64,000 bases of DNA from Beta vulgaris subsp. vulgaris (Eukaryota > Streptophyta > Magnoliopsida > Caryophyllales > Amaranthaceae), in the NCBI RefSeq assembly GCF_026745355.1, contig NC_079206.1:20780392-20844391 (forward strand), given 5' to 3'. The position numbers and the translations under genes were made by a program. The first letter of the stretch is position 1, and each line of letters opens with the position of its first letter. Shown in pieces: positions 21,221 through 33,224 of the stretch. A model generated the notes under the pieces. That model was not told where the DNA came from. It did not search any database and was given only the letters and a program-made list of their open reading frames with translations.

Positions 21221-21705
21221 GTATGTTATTGTAAAAAATATTAATTAGCATCTATTCATGAGTTCTCTAATCTTCTTTTACATGGAATGAACAGGAAAAT
21301 GCATGGTGAGGATTGTCTCTCTACATTTAAACAATGAGGCGAAGGTTCGAAACCACATTAAACTCTTTACCTTCAGCTAATTTTGCTATTGAGAAAAAAG
21401 CACATTAACATAAAACAAGAAAGCAATCATTTTTTTTTTGTTATTCATGAGGATAGCAGATTAATGAAGACAATTTTTTTTGCTGATGCAGGTGATTCTA
21501 AAGATTATGAAAGCAATTTGTTGAATGTCATCACAAACAAGAAGGATTGTAAGTCAATTTTTTTGATCTGGACTGCATTAAGAAATTTGCTTATCAATAG
21601 AAACAACAGCTAAAGTAACAAACTGACTAATTTTCTCAGGTCTAGTTTTGGATCTGCATGCTGTATTGGATAATATTATGTGTAAAGGGATAATATTATA
21701 TTGTA

Positions 21706-21794
21706 AAGGGTAGAAGGGTACTTTCACAGTAATAGGTCTGTAAACACTATAGGGTAGAAGGGTACTTTCACAGTAATAGGTCTGTAAACACTAT
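21706..21794. repeat. Two-copy 44 bp tandem repeat, unit 2
   Basis: Same duplicated AGGGTAGAAGGGTACTTTCA motif as in unit 1, in the same position relative to the copia fragment. Confidence 0.8.
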
Positions 21795-21889
21795 ATATAT
21801 TGAATGTCAGGTTAACCTACAACAGGTTAACACACAATTATTCCCACACTTGTACATGCTGAACTATATAAGGATGCAGCAGGAGAGGA

Positions 21890-22805
21890 ATTTGTCGTTC
21901 GATCAAGATTGTTCGTCGAGCGCAACGACACCCGTTCGCCGCCACCGACGAGTTTTACCTGAGAGGAAGTAAGCCGAGCCTGACCGTGCGACCTAACCGG
22001 GACCTACTACGGTCAGTTTGTAACGTGAAGGCATGAACCTCCTCCTTGATGGCTTTCCCACGAGCGATGTCTCTCAGCGCTCCTCTTGGGTGAGGATTTG
22101 ATAAATACGATCCAAGTCCCCGGAGGAGACTGAGAGAGAATATTAGAGCGCGTCGTGCCGTATATCATCGTCCAAACCAATTAAAAACTGGTGGATCTTC
22201 TCCTCGTCACGGTCCGTGGAAATATTCTGGCGAAATTACACGTGAATAAATTACACTAGCCATGAAGAGGTTTCAAACGGTTAAGTTCATCATATAAACC
22301 CATTAATTTAGTGAAATAAGCTTCAATGGTTATGGAACATTGTTGCTTACAATCAACAATGGCCGCCCGTAATTGTTGGAGTCGAAGACCGTTAGTGACA
22401 CAAAACGCTTCTCCAAGTACTCCCACAAGCGCTCAACATCATCATGAAACGGGATGGAGCGGCAGCTTCAAGTCCATGCTACGTAAAAGCCAGGAAACTA
22501 ACATAGAATGGACTGTTTCCCAGTCTAAAAGTTTCTTCTTCTCCGTGGGTTTTGTGATGGTTCCATCAATGAAGACAAACTTCTGCCGAGCCTTGAGAGC
22601 CAAAGTAATGGTGGGGTCCATGCGATGTAATTAACGACAGTGAGAATAACATGTGTGATCAAATTTCCAGGTTGAACTCCCGAGCCAAGGTAAAAGGTGA
22701 AGCAGGATGAAATTTGTCCTCCTCCGTCATGGTGAACAAACACGCTGGTGGCGCTCACAGGGATGAAAAAAAAAACCCGGCAGAGACGAGGTTAAACAAA
22801 GAAGG
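21890..22805 (-). pseudogene. Copia-type gag remnant, unit 2
   Basis: Same gag segment as unit 1 but with more frame-breaking indels, including short losses near 22160, 22217 and 22455. The LITHVILTV and DGTITKP blocks remain recognisable. LTR and primer-binding site adjoin on the right. Confidence 0.8.
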
Positions 22806-22817
22806 GCTCCGATACCA
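22806..22817 (-). other. Copia primer-binding site, unit 2
   Basis: Reverse-strand TGGTATCGGAGC directly abutting the LTR terminus CA, identical to unit 1. Confidence 0.85.
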
Positions 22818-23086
22818 TGTTAAATTAGGGTCAATGATTTTCCTTGCCTTCATTTAATTCACATGTAACATTATATACACCCTATTCAAAGTAAGGCTTG
22901 TAAGCCCATTACAACATAAGCTACCGGCTAACTGAAAACTTCTAGGTTTTACTATGAAAGAAACCTCATCAGTCATTACATATCGTTCTCAAAGTTACAG
23001 ACTCTCAAGCAGGCACAACGCCAAGGCCGATATCTCTATACCACACAAGGCAATTATCCTAATTCCTAGGTAGCAATTTATGTCTA
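22818..23086 (-). mobile_element. Copia 5' LTR (outer edge uncertain), unit 2
   Basis: Copy of the LTR next to the primer-binding site at 22806, with the same TATA-like stretch. The outer edge is provisional. Confidence 0.5.
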
Positions 23087-23783
23087 GCATGCCAACAACA
23101 TATATATGACCATGTAAACTCCCGGAAAGTCCCAAACTTGGACCTAAAAGAAAAGCAAGCTATCATACCCGAACCAACGAACAACGATCACAAAGGCCTT
23201 AGGCACTGTAGCTCGATGACAAAGGGGCAAAATCAAGGATGATCCTAATATCCATCCACTAATCTCTAACTTAATCCCACGCCTAAGTTCAAGATTGCAA
23301 GTTTTCCATCGAAAATCTACTCTAGTTAGGTTTTGTTCCTATAATCTAAATACTCTTAAACTTATTATGACTAATTAGCCCTAGTAAAGAGCTTACCCGA
23401 ACTTATTTTATTAGTCCTATAAACAAACTTATTCAAACTTATAAATTGAAGTTATTAGGCCAAACTAAGGTCCGAAATATGGAAAAACAAGTATTTCCAC
23501 AACTCTATCGCTTTAAATTGAGTTAGCTGACCCTAAAGTTAAATATTCGAACTTATTAACTCAATACCGAACTTATCCAAACTACTTATTAATTAGCCCT
23601 AGAACAGAGCTTAGATGAACTTATAGTCCTATAAACAAAATTATTCAAACTTATCAATTGAACTTCTTAGCGCTAAAGTGAAATTAATCGAAGTTACTAT
23701 CCCGTAATCGAACTTATCCAAACTAACTAGCTTTGAACTAAGATTATCAAAACATATTACATATGTAGTTGAATTTAGGTTCG
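23087..23783. repeat. ~0.7 kb dispersed direct repeat, proximal copy, unit 2
   Basis: Equivalent of 6746-7441, closer to that copy than to its own unit's distal repeat. Confidence 0.75.
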
Positions 23784-24039
23784 GCAACCACGTCAATCCC
23801 TAAAACTTGTAGTGAAGATGAAATGATAGGGAGAACTGGTCCCTTTCAATGTTTGATTGAAGATTTTTGCCAAAATCACTGGAGATTGAATTTAGGCAAA
23901 AATCTTCATACTTTCGGACAAATTTTGTAGAACATAATGTTTTTCAAAAAATTATTCATACTTTGCTGTTTTAATCTTTCTTTGTCCTTACTTTTTTTCC
24001 CCTTGACTATAAGAAGGCAAAGCTATATAATTGTTGTTT

Positions 24040-24191
24040 CAGGTTATCAAAGAGGGCAAAACTTGAAATGTTTATTTTAGGTTAATATTAGAGAGGGCAA
24101 AACTTGAAATTTTTGTTTTAGATTAATATCAAAGAGGGCAAAATTGAAAAATCGTCTTCTTAGTTGATATTAAACAGGGCAAATTTGGAAT
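24040..24191. repeat. ~40 bp minisatellite, unit 2, part left of CACTA insertion
   Basis: Same minisatellite as 7700-7923, cut in two by the 1,722 bp CACTA element. The right part is 25917-25990. Confidence 0.8.
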
Positions 24192-24194
24192 TGT

Positions 24195-25916
24195 CACTAG
24201 TAGAATAAATGCTATTTGCTGCGGTGGTATTGCTGCGGTTTTACCCATACGCAGCAATATATCACGTTAAAAAAAAAGGTAAATATAAAATAACCATATT
24301 GCTACGGTTCTCAACGGAAACCGCAGCAATATTGTTTCAACGGAAAAAAATTTGAAAAGAAGTTGACATTTGACCAGTTATATTGCTGCGGTTTCTGACA
24401 AAAACCGCAGCAATATATTAAAAAATTAATATTTTAATATATTGTTGCGGTTATTATCACTAACCGCAGCAATATATCTAACGAAAAAAACGAAACCCTA
24501 AATAAGTGTGTGGGCGCCTCTCTCCCTCTCAAATATCCCCCCTCTCTCTCTTAAACCCTAAAAAAAAGCTCCAGCTCCTTTTAGAAAAAAAAAAGCTCCA
24601 GCCGCTCTATCTTCTTTTTTTCTCCCCCTCTCTCTCTCCTGTAAACTTCCGGTCATTATCCCTCTCTCTCACTACCGGAAATCTCCCTCTCTCTTTCCCT
24701 TTTCGTTCGTCCTTCGTTCCACCAAACTTCATCGACCGTTTGTTCCACCAGCCTTCGCAAACCGCGTTCTACCAAACTTCAGCGTTCGTTCGTCCCACCA
24801 AACTTCAGCGTTCGTTCGTTCGTCGGTCTTATAAACAGACCAACGCCTTTTGCGGTCCTACTTCGCACAACGACGATCCCCTACTTCGCTCGTTTGCTTC
24901 ATTAGTTCAATGACGATGTGATTCTGAGAAGCAACGAACACCGGAGTCCAAGTACCCATTCGCTCGTTTGCTTCTTCAATTCGGCGATGACGAAGACCAA
25001 GAAAGTCGAAATGGGTTTGGCGACTCGTTTGCCTCTTCAGTTCGACTCACGAAGATAAGATCTTCCTGAAATTTGAAGGTTATTTATGATTAATATTGAT
25101 ATAAGTTTTTAGATTTAAAGTTTGGATCTTGTATTCGTTTTATATAGTTGGAAGTAAAGAGTATTGTTGTGATATTCTATTTTAGTTGTTGTATCTTCTG
25201 ACTTGCTGATTCAATTGAAGTCAAAGCTCGAAAATTATTTTGTGTATAATGTGAATGGTTTTAGTGTTACATAGTCTGTTGCTATGAATTTTTTTTTTGT
25301 TATAATTAGAATTTCTGTTGCTATGAATGGCTTGTAATTTCATACTGTTACATACCCGTATGGACGACTTCCTATGTAATTTTCATAGTCTTTTTTACCA
25401 GATTTAGAATGTTTTTGTTAGTTTATATAATTTTATAGTCTGTTTTTTTATCTTTTAGTTATTTTTTTGGATTATAAGTTATCGATTTATTTCATTTTTT
25501 TTTTGTCTGTGGATTGGGTAGATAGTGGATGGATTAATGGCTTAGTTTTAATATTTCAAATTTAATTACAAAATACAAAAAAAAAAAAAAAAAAAAAATT
25601 TAGCTGTACTATGTCATATTGCTGCGGTTTTTAACCAAAACCGCAGCAATATGTCTACTTTTTATTAATAAATACAACATATTGCTGCGGTTTCCCGTAG
25701 AAACCGCAGCAATATGCTTTGTAAATATGATATAAAATATATATATTGCTGCGGTTTTTACCCTAGAAACCGCAGCAATATGTTCAAATATTGCTGCGGT
25801 TTAAAACCGCAGCAATATAATTAATACCTATTGCTGCCCTCTTAATTGCTGCGCGCCCAAAAACGCAGCAATATGCCACTTTTTGACCGCAGCAAATAGC
25901 ATTTATTCTACTAGTG
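24195..25916. mobile_element. Non-autonomous CACTA element (TTGCTGCGG family), 1,722 bp
   Basis: It begins CACTAGTAGAATAAATGC and ends in the inverted complement GCATTTATTCTACTAGTG. The target duplication is TGT (24192-24194 and 25917-25919), and units 1 and 3 show the unoccupied target GGAATTGTTCTCTT. About four hairpins at the left (24220-24480) and five at the right (25615-25880) have the form TATTGCTGCGGTTT...AAACCGCAGCAATA. The interior has a CTCTCT-rich leader-like part (24500-24720), GTTCGTTCGTC repeats near 24780-24820, and an A-run of about 24 at 25573-25596. No transposase is visible. The interior could include captured host sequence, for which there is no direct proof. Confidence 0.95.
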
Positions 25917-25990
25917 TGTTCTCTTAAGTGATATCAAAGAGGGCAAAATAATGTAATTGTCTGCTTAGTTAATATCAAAAAGGGGGAAAT
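25917..25990. repeat. ~40 bp minisatellite, unit 2, part right of CACTA insertion
   Basis: Continuation of the interrupted minisatellite, up to the LINE's left target duplication. Confidence 0.8.
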
Positions 25991-26005
25991 ATTTTTGTCA
26001 TCCTT

Positions 26006-28912
26006 TTTTTTTTTTTTGCTAAATAAGAAAGCTCTCATTAATCAACACAAAACAAACACACCATACAACCTAACTTTTAGTCTGGAAACAAGCAAACCAA
26101 CTATGTTGGACTCCTCGAAACCCAGACAAGAGAAAAGAAAACACCTTCTATCATACAATATCACCTTTTATAACATCAAACCATTCTTTATCTTTAACAG
26201 ATATTTTCTTTGGGAGAACAAGACTAATTCTAAGCATAACAGTACTCTGAATCTTCTTCATAAGTACCTCAGGTCTCCAAACTTTCAGGTTCCAGATAGC
26301 CTCATTCCTAACCCACCATATGTGATAGGCTAAAGAACTATAAGCTGCTGCTATGACCCTTCTCTGGAATTGTGATCTTCTGTTCTTGGAGAGGAACATC
26401 ATCATTCTATGAAACCAAGTATGGTGTTGAGTGATCTTCAACCAACTATATAACAGCTTCAAACATTTGAGAGCATAGTCACATTCAAAGAAAAGGTGTT
26501 TATGTGATTCCTTTCCTGGACATAAAACACAATTATCATCCACACAAATTCCTGCTGTCACCAACCTATATGTTGTTCTCAGCCTTTCCAGCATGATAAG
26601 CCAAGTTATAAACCTGTGTTTAGGGACAGCCAACCTGTTCCAAATGTACCTATCCCAGAAAACTTTCTCAACATCACCAGAAAGCATTTTATAACATTTT
26701 TTAACAGAGAATATAGTAATCTGTTTCAACTCATTCTCACTATAGAAACCTTTAGTTTCTTCCATCAGCTTACAAATCTGCTTCCAATACCAACTGCTAC
26801 CTGCTTTGGGGATGTAATCCCACCAGCTCTCAGCCTTGATATGCACTTCATTGACCCACTTTATCCACATTGAGTCTTGTTTAGTTGCTATTGCCCAGAC
26901 ATTTTTCATCATTGCAGCCTTATTCCATATCTTGATAATCCTGATCCCTAATCCTCCAGCCTTCTTTTCTACACACACTCTTTCCCAAGCCACATTGCCA
27001 GCCTTCATGCTGAAATAGGTACCATGCCATAAATAAGCTCTGCAAACTTGATCAATCCTGTCAAGCACACTTTTATGCAAGATGTAAATCTGGGCCCAAT
27101 AAATGTGAATGCTTAACAGGACTGAATTCACCAATTGAAGCCTTCCACTGTAAGAGAGATTTCTGGATTGCCAGACCCTGATTTTAGCACACATTTTCTC
27201 CACCAATACATTGCATTCCCCTACTGAGACTCTTCTTGCAGAAATGGGAACTCCTAGATACCTGAAAGGTAACTTACTATGCTTGAAACCAGAGACATCT
27301 TTGATTCTCTGAATAGTAGTCTGATCCATACCTGCAGTGTAGAATTCTAACTTCATTTCATTTACTCTTAACCCTGATGAGTTAGAGAATAATTGAAAAG
27401 CTTGTAATAGCAAGTATGCTGAAGGATAATCTCCTTTACAGCATAGTATAACATCATCAGCAAATACTAGATGATTCAACTTTAGATTCTTGCATCTAGG
27501 ATGGTATGAGAATCTCGGCACCTCCTGGAGCATAGCCATGATTCTTGACATGTACTCCATACAAACAACAAACAACAAGGGGGACATTGGGTCCCCCTGT
27601 CTGATACCTCTCTTAGCTTCAAAAAAAACCATGTAGGGAACAATTTATCATAAGAGAGAACCTTGGAGTTTTCACACAAATCATGATGAGCTTAACAAGA
27701 TGAGTAGGGAATCTCAAAGCCTCCAACATCTCATGCAAGAAATCCCAATCAATAGTATCATAGGCCTTCTTCATGTCTAACTTCATCAACACACTTGGCC
27801 TAGCCCCTTTCCTTCCATAGTGTTTAACTAAATCTTGGCAAACCATTATATTATGCACTATGAACCTTTCATGCACAAAAGCCCCTTGATTTTCAGCTAT
27901 CAAACTTGGTAAAACCTTTTTTATTCTGTAACATAGTACTTTTGTAATTATCTTGTATAAGACATTACAGCATGCTATAGGTCTAAACTCCATTACATTG
28001 CATGGGCAGGAAACCTTAGGAACCATTGCTAAGATAGTGGCATTGACCTCCCTCAGTAATTTCCCTGTTTGTAAGAAGTTCAGAACAGCATTGATCACAT
28101 CTTGACCCACTATTTCCCAGGTATCTTTATAGAAGAAACCATCAAACCCATCAGGCCCTGGAGCTTTTTCTCCAGGGATAGACTCCATAGCCTGCTTAAC
28201 CTCAGCAGCATCATAATTTCTGCTCAACTCTTGAATCTGTTCTTCAGAAAGAACTTGACCTCTCTCTACCACCCCTTTTTTCACAGCAGCTCTTCCAATC
28301 ATAGGCTGTCCTAATAACTCTTTATAGTAGCTAAGAAATGCATCAATAACCTTTTGAGGTTCATCTTGCCATACACCCCTGCTATCATGAATTGCATATA
28401 CTGTGTTTTTCACTCTCCTAGCTTTAATTGACTGGTGAAATAAGTGGGAATTTTCATCTCCCTCCTTACACCAGCTCAATTTAGCTTTTTGTCTCAGAAA
28501 AGACATATAAATATTGTGCACTCTTCTATACTCTTCACTAGCCTTCAGCTCTGCATCTCTTTTGTCAGGATTCCCAATATCTTCCTTTAACTCATCTTGA
28601 CACTTCACTAAATGATGCATAGTTTTATTTCAGTAGCTTGCAACTCATTGAAACCCTCAGCATTCAATTGCTTCAAGGCCTTTTTTACCATTTTCAGCTT
28701 ACTAACCACCTGAAATCAAAAGAACCTTCAACTCTATATCCCAACAAGTCTTCACATCTCTTTAAAATCTCTAGCTGAACTCCACATAGTATAGTATTTA
28801 AAGGGAGACTTCCCTTTTTGCAGTTGAGGGTAAACTTGAATCACCATAGGACAGTGATCAAAGTAACCTTCTGGCATGAAATGAGCATTTGCACTTGGGA
28901 ATGCTTCCTCCC
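26006..28912 (-). mobile_element. L1-type LINE, 5'-truncated, unit 2
   Basis: Same insertion as in unit 1, without the nested CACTA element. Oligo-T (26004-26017) marks the A-tail and the target duplication ATTTTTGTCATCCTT lies at 25991-26005 and 28913-28927. The body is about 2.9 kb. Unit 3 shows the pre-insertion site at 41664-41678, reading ATTTTTGTCTTCCTT with one copy only, so the polarity (insertion, not loss) is clear. Confidence 0.95.
26151..28640 (-). pseudogene. LINE ORF2 (reverse transcriptase, zinc-binding tail), unit 2
   Basis: Two long frames remain, 28620-27619 (333 codons) and 27632-26151 (493 codons). The first holds the N-terminal RT region, with AMESIPGEKAPGPDGFDGFF, FRPIACCNVLYKIITKVL and MKLDMKKAYDTIDWDFLHE. 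The second begins FFEAKRGIRQGDPMSPLLF, then LVFADDVILCC (catalytic Asp pair, near 27455) and RYLGVPISARR, and ends with the zinc-binding CVLCPGKESHKHLFFEC module. The break between them is one extra T in an eight-T run at 27620-27627, and unit 1 carries the same eight-T run. The lesion therefore predates the duplication and may have been present at insertion. The endonuclease domain is missing. Confidence 0.92.
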
Positions 28913-29009
28913 ATTTTTGTCATCCTTGATACTACTAAATAAGGCAATCAACTAGTTGCGCTATTTGATTCAAATAAATTACCCTCTTTAATTGCATTTC
29001 TTGTAGTGA

Positions 29010-29669
29010 GCATGCCAACAACATATATAAGACCATGTAAACTCCCGGAAAGTCCCAAACTTGGACCTCAAAGCAGTGCAACTCGATGACAAAGGGCAAA
29101 ATCAAGGATGATCCTAATATCCATCCACTAACCTCTAACTTAATCCCACACCCAAGTTCAAGATTTTGTGTAGGGAAAATTTTCCGTCGAAATCTACTCT
29201 AATTAGGTTTTGTTCCTATAATCTAAATACTCTTAAAAACTTACTATGACTAATTAGCCGTAGTAAAGAGCAGGAGCTTACCCGGATTTATTAAATTAGT
29301 CCAATAAACAAACTTACTCAGACTTATAAATTGAAGTTATTAGCCCAAGCTAAGGTCCGAAATATGGAAAAACAAGTATCTCAACAACTCTACCACCCTA
29401 AATTGAGTTAGGTGGTCCTAAAGTTAAATAATTTGAACTTATTAACTCAGTATCGAACTTATCCAAACCACTTACTAATTAGCCCTATAAAAGAGCTTAG
29501 GTGAACTTATAGTCCTATAAACAAACTTATTCAAACTTATCAATTGAACTTCTTGGCGCTAAAGTGAAATTAATCAAAGTTACTAACCCGTAATCAAACT
29601 TATCCAAATTTACTAGCTTTGAACTAAGCTTATCAAAACATATTACATATGTAGTGGAATTTAGGTTCG
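29010..29669. repeat. ~0.7 kb dispersed direct repeat, distal copy, unit 2
   Basis: Equivalent of 12427-13075. Confidence 0.75.
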
Positions 29670-30093
29670 ACCACTTTATAAAGTTATTAAAAAGGGCCTT
29701 ATTTAAAATCTCCGCACCAACTAAAATCCACCTAGTTAACCTAGTCATATCTTGAATTAACTAAACCAAAATCATTTCAGCAATATCACTAGCAAGTAAA
29801 ACTCTTTTAAGTAGTAGTACACACTTTATTAACTTATGACACAAACATGTCAAATTAAATTATGCACATGATTATATCAAATTAAGCTAAAATCACAGAG
29901 ACAAACATTGATAAAAATTCTACATTACAGATGAAGGTATATAAAAATTAAACTTACTGCTGGAAACAATTTTGCATTGAGCGGGAACATAAATTGGCAG
30001 ACGAATAGAAAAGGCGGCGAAGAAGCTTTTTCCTACAACAACTCCAAAAACTATCCTAAACCGAGTCTAATAAGAATTTGTTTCATTATCATC

Positions 30094-30101
30094 TATAAAT
30101 A
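30094..30101 (+). promoter_or_regulatory. TATA box of the unit 2 B3 gene
   Basis: CTATAAATAC lies about 80 bp before the ATG, in a region otherwise free of start codons. The same box is at 42838-42845 before the unit 3 copy. The spacing fits a short plant 5' leader. Confidence 0.6.
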
Positions 30102-30176
30102 CAACTCCAAATATCATCTCTCATTCACTTTCAACTTCTGAAATCAGAGATAAAAAAATATAATACTCTGATAACG

Positions 30177-30898
30177 ATGGAAACTCAAAGCAAAAAAGAA
30201 GCAACGGTTGATTTGAGCAAGTTCAGGAATTTCTGTCGTGTGGACGGGTTAAACATAACAGTTTTACCTTCCGATGAAGATAAGGGAAACTCCATTGTTA
30301 CTTATGAAGATGGTCAATGTATTACTTTTTCTTGCTTGAGTACTGGAGCTATGTCCATGCAAGAAGAACAACCTCTTCTTCATTTGATTAATGATCGTAC
30401 AACCGCCCACCACAACCACCAACGCAACTCGAAGAAACGCCAACGTTCGTCTCCAAAACTGCCATGGTTCCATACCGTCCACCAACGCCACCTCCTCAAC
30501 TTCCACTACAAGTGCTTGAGAAGATTAGAGGATTGGGTGGGTATGACGAGAAGTTTGTGCTCCGAAGGAACGTAACCAATAGTGACTTGGATGTCGGACA
30601 AGCCCGTTTTACTATGACCGAAAACCAGTGTGTTAGAGGAGTACTTGATCACTTGGGTACAAATGTTCCTGTAATTGTGATAGGGCCTAATATTAACTTG
30701 AACGTAACAGAGCTTAACTTCACTAAGTGGGCTTCTACTAAGAGCTATATTCTGAATGGTCAATGGAAAGAATTTCTTCAGAATAATATTGATGATATTA
30801 AGGAGAAAGATGATGTACAAGTTTGGACTTTTCGGATTTTGCCGCAGTTACCGTATCCTAATCCGGTTGCGTATGGTTTCGCCATCGTTAAGCCATAA
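30177..30898 (+). pseudogene. B3 DNA-binding domain protein, frameshifted copy, unit 2
   Basis: Apart from one missing base the frame would encode about 240 residues. The N-terminal part starts METQSKKEATVDLSKFRNF and carries a basic stretch KKRQR near residue 88. The C-terminal part (about residues 125-235) looks like a plant B3 domain. It has KFVLRRNVTNSDLDVGQARF, then VTELNFTKWASTKSYILNG, WKEFLQNN and a closing DVQVWTFRILP, matching the usual pattern of W-x-x-F, D-x-V and W-x-F-R. B3 domains bind DNA in the nucleus as transcription factors. The lesion is a lost C between 30460 and 30461 that unit 3 still has, and it shifts the frame before the B3 domain. No intron is seen. The downstream frame is fully open to TAA at 30896. 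A sequencing error cannot be excluded. Confidence 0.78.
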
Positions 30899-31305
30899 TT
30901 ATCGTGTTAGTTTTTTTTATTTTTACATGATGACTTTGTTTTTATATTTTTGCAATTGTTAATAATAATTATAAGTTTATTTGATTGATCTTATGTTTAT
31001 TATCTTATCAATATGTCAAATTTAATTTGTGTTGGTAATATTGGAATCCTTAATTAGAAATGCTCGTCCGAGTATACACTAATTTCTATACATGTCTTGT
31101 GCAATGCTCTTGTCTGAGTGTCATTCTGCAAATAACAAATATTTTGATTTCTACATCTGTCACGAAGTGCCAACATCGCAGTCCTGAGCTTGCACACGAT
31201 CAAGCACGTTAAAATTAGGTTGTTGAGTGTTAATAATCACAAAGATTCGGGAAGGCCAAGCCTTTTACCATACTGAATTGCTAACCAACCCACAATTGAA
31301 AATTA

Positions 31306-31564
31306 TTCCCTCCGTCTTTTATTAGTTTACCCCTTTGGACTTTTTCACATTGATCGATGTAAAACTTTGAGTAATAATATCTCTAATTGTGTATTTGTAA
31401 AAATTACAAAAATTTAATATTCCAAAACTAAATATTGAGACGAATTAAACAATATCACACATGATTATATTCTCCTTACATATAAAGTACAAATGACGGT
31501 CAAAGTAATAAAGATGAATAGTGTTATAAGTCAAAGTGGGTAAACTGATAAAGGACGGAGGTAG
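31306..31564. mobile_element. Stowaway-like MITE, complete, unit 2
   Basis: It lies between TA dinucleotides (31304-31305 and 31565-31566). Left end TTCCCTCCGTCTTTTATTAG and right end, inverted, CTACCTCCGTCCTTTATCAG are the classic CTCCCTCCGT Stowaway terminus. About 259 bp, non-coding. Confidence 0.85.
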
Positions 31565-31584
31565 TATGTCACAAGGAAAAATAT

Positions 31585-32011
31585 TCAAGAATAAATCATC
31601 CGATGAATTAGCGAGGCTAACATTGCTGCTGCAGCTCTAGGGAACCAACATAACAATCTACTAAAAAGTGTAAACATGATTAAGGAAATAATGGCGGTGA
31701 GAAAACCAACAATGACACCAAGTATGACGAACAATCCCATGCGCATAGATTTCAGCTGATAAATAACCAATTTTGGATCAATTTTGTGAACCTGCACAGT
31801 AACAAGAATATAGCAGATGAGCCAGTTATCCGCACAAAAAACAAGTCCCAGAAATCAATTTAAGACAATAATACAAATTTGGTGTAATATTTTGTCACCT
31901 TGCTCTAATTTTAAGAAAAATTAAACCGCAAATGTTGCTCTTGAAGTTCGAAACCGCACTCCTTGCAAATTAGATTGGCAGCCTTCCATAGTTCCATCTC
32001 ACCGTCAGAAG
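31585..32011 (-). pseudogene. Gene fragment, unrecognised membrane protein, unit 2
   Basis: Same two-exon fragment as 13556-14016. Here a base is missing in exon B (GATAAATAACC against GATCAAATAACC), so the in-phase splice product is frameshifted. The hydrophobic segment GLFVILGVIVGFLTAIISL and the tail FPRAAAAMLASLIHRMIYS are kept and a TGA follows directly. Unit 3 ends before this point, so there is no third copy. Confidence 0.5.
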
Positions 32012-32031
32012 CTAATTATGAAAAAGGTTAT

Positions 32032-32631
32032 TTTTTTTAAAGAGAAATTTCATTAATTGAAGGTCAAACGGCATCTACAATAGGTATTAAAGTAAAACAA
32101 GATACAATTAAACAAGACTAAATCAAATTTGTCTTCGAAGAAAAAACTACAATGAACCAGATCGAACAATACAGCACAACCCCCTTGTATTTGCTAAATT
32201 AAGCATCTATTGATGAGGAAGTCTATCATTCTGATATAGTTTGGGAAGAACATTATTGATCGAGTCAGGTTGACCGCATCCGAGATTCTAATACCTTCAT
32301 GTTGAGTCTCAAACTTCAACCAATGAGAATAATTTCTCATACCTAAAAACAAAAGAACCATACTCATAACTCCCATAGGGGAGAAGGAGATTTTCAAAAC
32401 AGAAACTAAAAACCCCATAGCATGGTTTGAGAAAATCTCATAAAGAGAGACTAATTTATTGAACAAAACATGAAAATGAACTAAAAACTGAAAATAAAAG
32501 GGGAAAAGGGGCTTACCATGGATGAAAACATCCATGGCAGTCCCTAATTTATAAAGAAGGGATAGCAGAGGCTAGGGTTTGAGAGAGAGAAAAAGAAAGG
32601 GGGGCTAGGGTTTTTTGTTATTAATGGTTTT
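32032..32631 (-). mobile_element. Retroposed insert with 16 bp target duplication, unit 2
   Basis: Same insertion as 14037-14638, with target duplication at 32016-32031 and 32632-32647. The 113-codon frame (32535-32194) is identical to unit 1. Confidence 0.75.
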
Positions 32632-32646
32632 TTATGAAAAAGGTTA

Positions 32647-32909
32647 TCTATACTAATATATTAAAAAGCGCGCGTAAACCAGGAACATGCCACGTGGCGC
32701 TCTCCCTAGGGAGTTTTAATTCATGTAATCCATTACAATGAAAAAAATTAGAAATTGCATAGTATAGGTTTTGATCCCGTGACCTCAAGTTCATGTACTA
32801 AAGTTTTAACCACTAGACCAAGTTGTATTTAGTGATATCATATCAAATTTACAATATTAATAAATGAACTTTTTCTTACCCGGGGCATAGCCCGGGCCTA
32901 ATAACTAGT
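32647..32909 (+). mobile_element. Non-autonomous Helitron, 263 bp, unit 2
   Basis: Same element as 14654-14917. The 3' hairpin is perfect here (CCCGGGGCATAGCCCGGG), and it ends CTAGT at 32909 before a T. Confidence 0.87.
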
Positions 32910-32994
32910 TTGATTACTAATAAATTGATCTCTGTAATTGTTGGTTTTAAAGAAGCAAACAACTAAGTTATACACCAGTTATGTTAAATCAAAA

Positions 32995-33224
32995 GGGCAC
33001 GTTCGGTATTAATGTGGTTTTCTATTTTTTGGTTTTTTCATTTTCAAAGTCATATGATATATGTTCTATAATGAATAAAAAGTTAGTCAAATTTACTAGG
33101 AACAGAATGATTTTGAAAACTAACAACTAAAAAGTGAAAACTACTTTTTCTGGTTTCCTGTTTTTGGTTTTTAGTTTTCAAAAATGATGAAAATTGAAAA
33201 CAAAAAACGATAATGAACGGGCCC
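32995..33224. mobile_element. Possible MITE with GGGC(A/C)CGTTC ends, unit 2
   Basis: Copy of 15003-15232 with the same imperfect inverted ends. The surrounding DNA (32910-34052) shows no gene. Confidence 0.5.

Noticed and set aside
24506..24913. 135-codon open frame inside the CACTA element
   Set aside because: Low-complexity reading of CTCTCT and GTTCGTTCGTC tracts. No transposase or known domain is visible.
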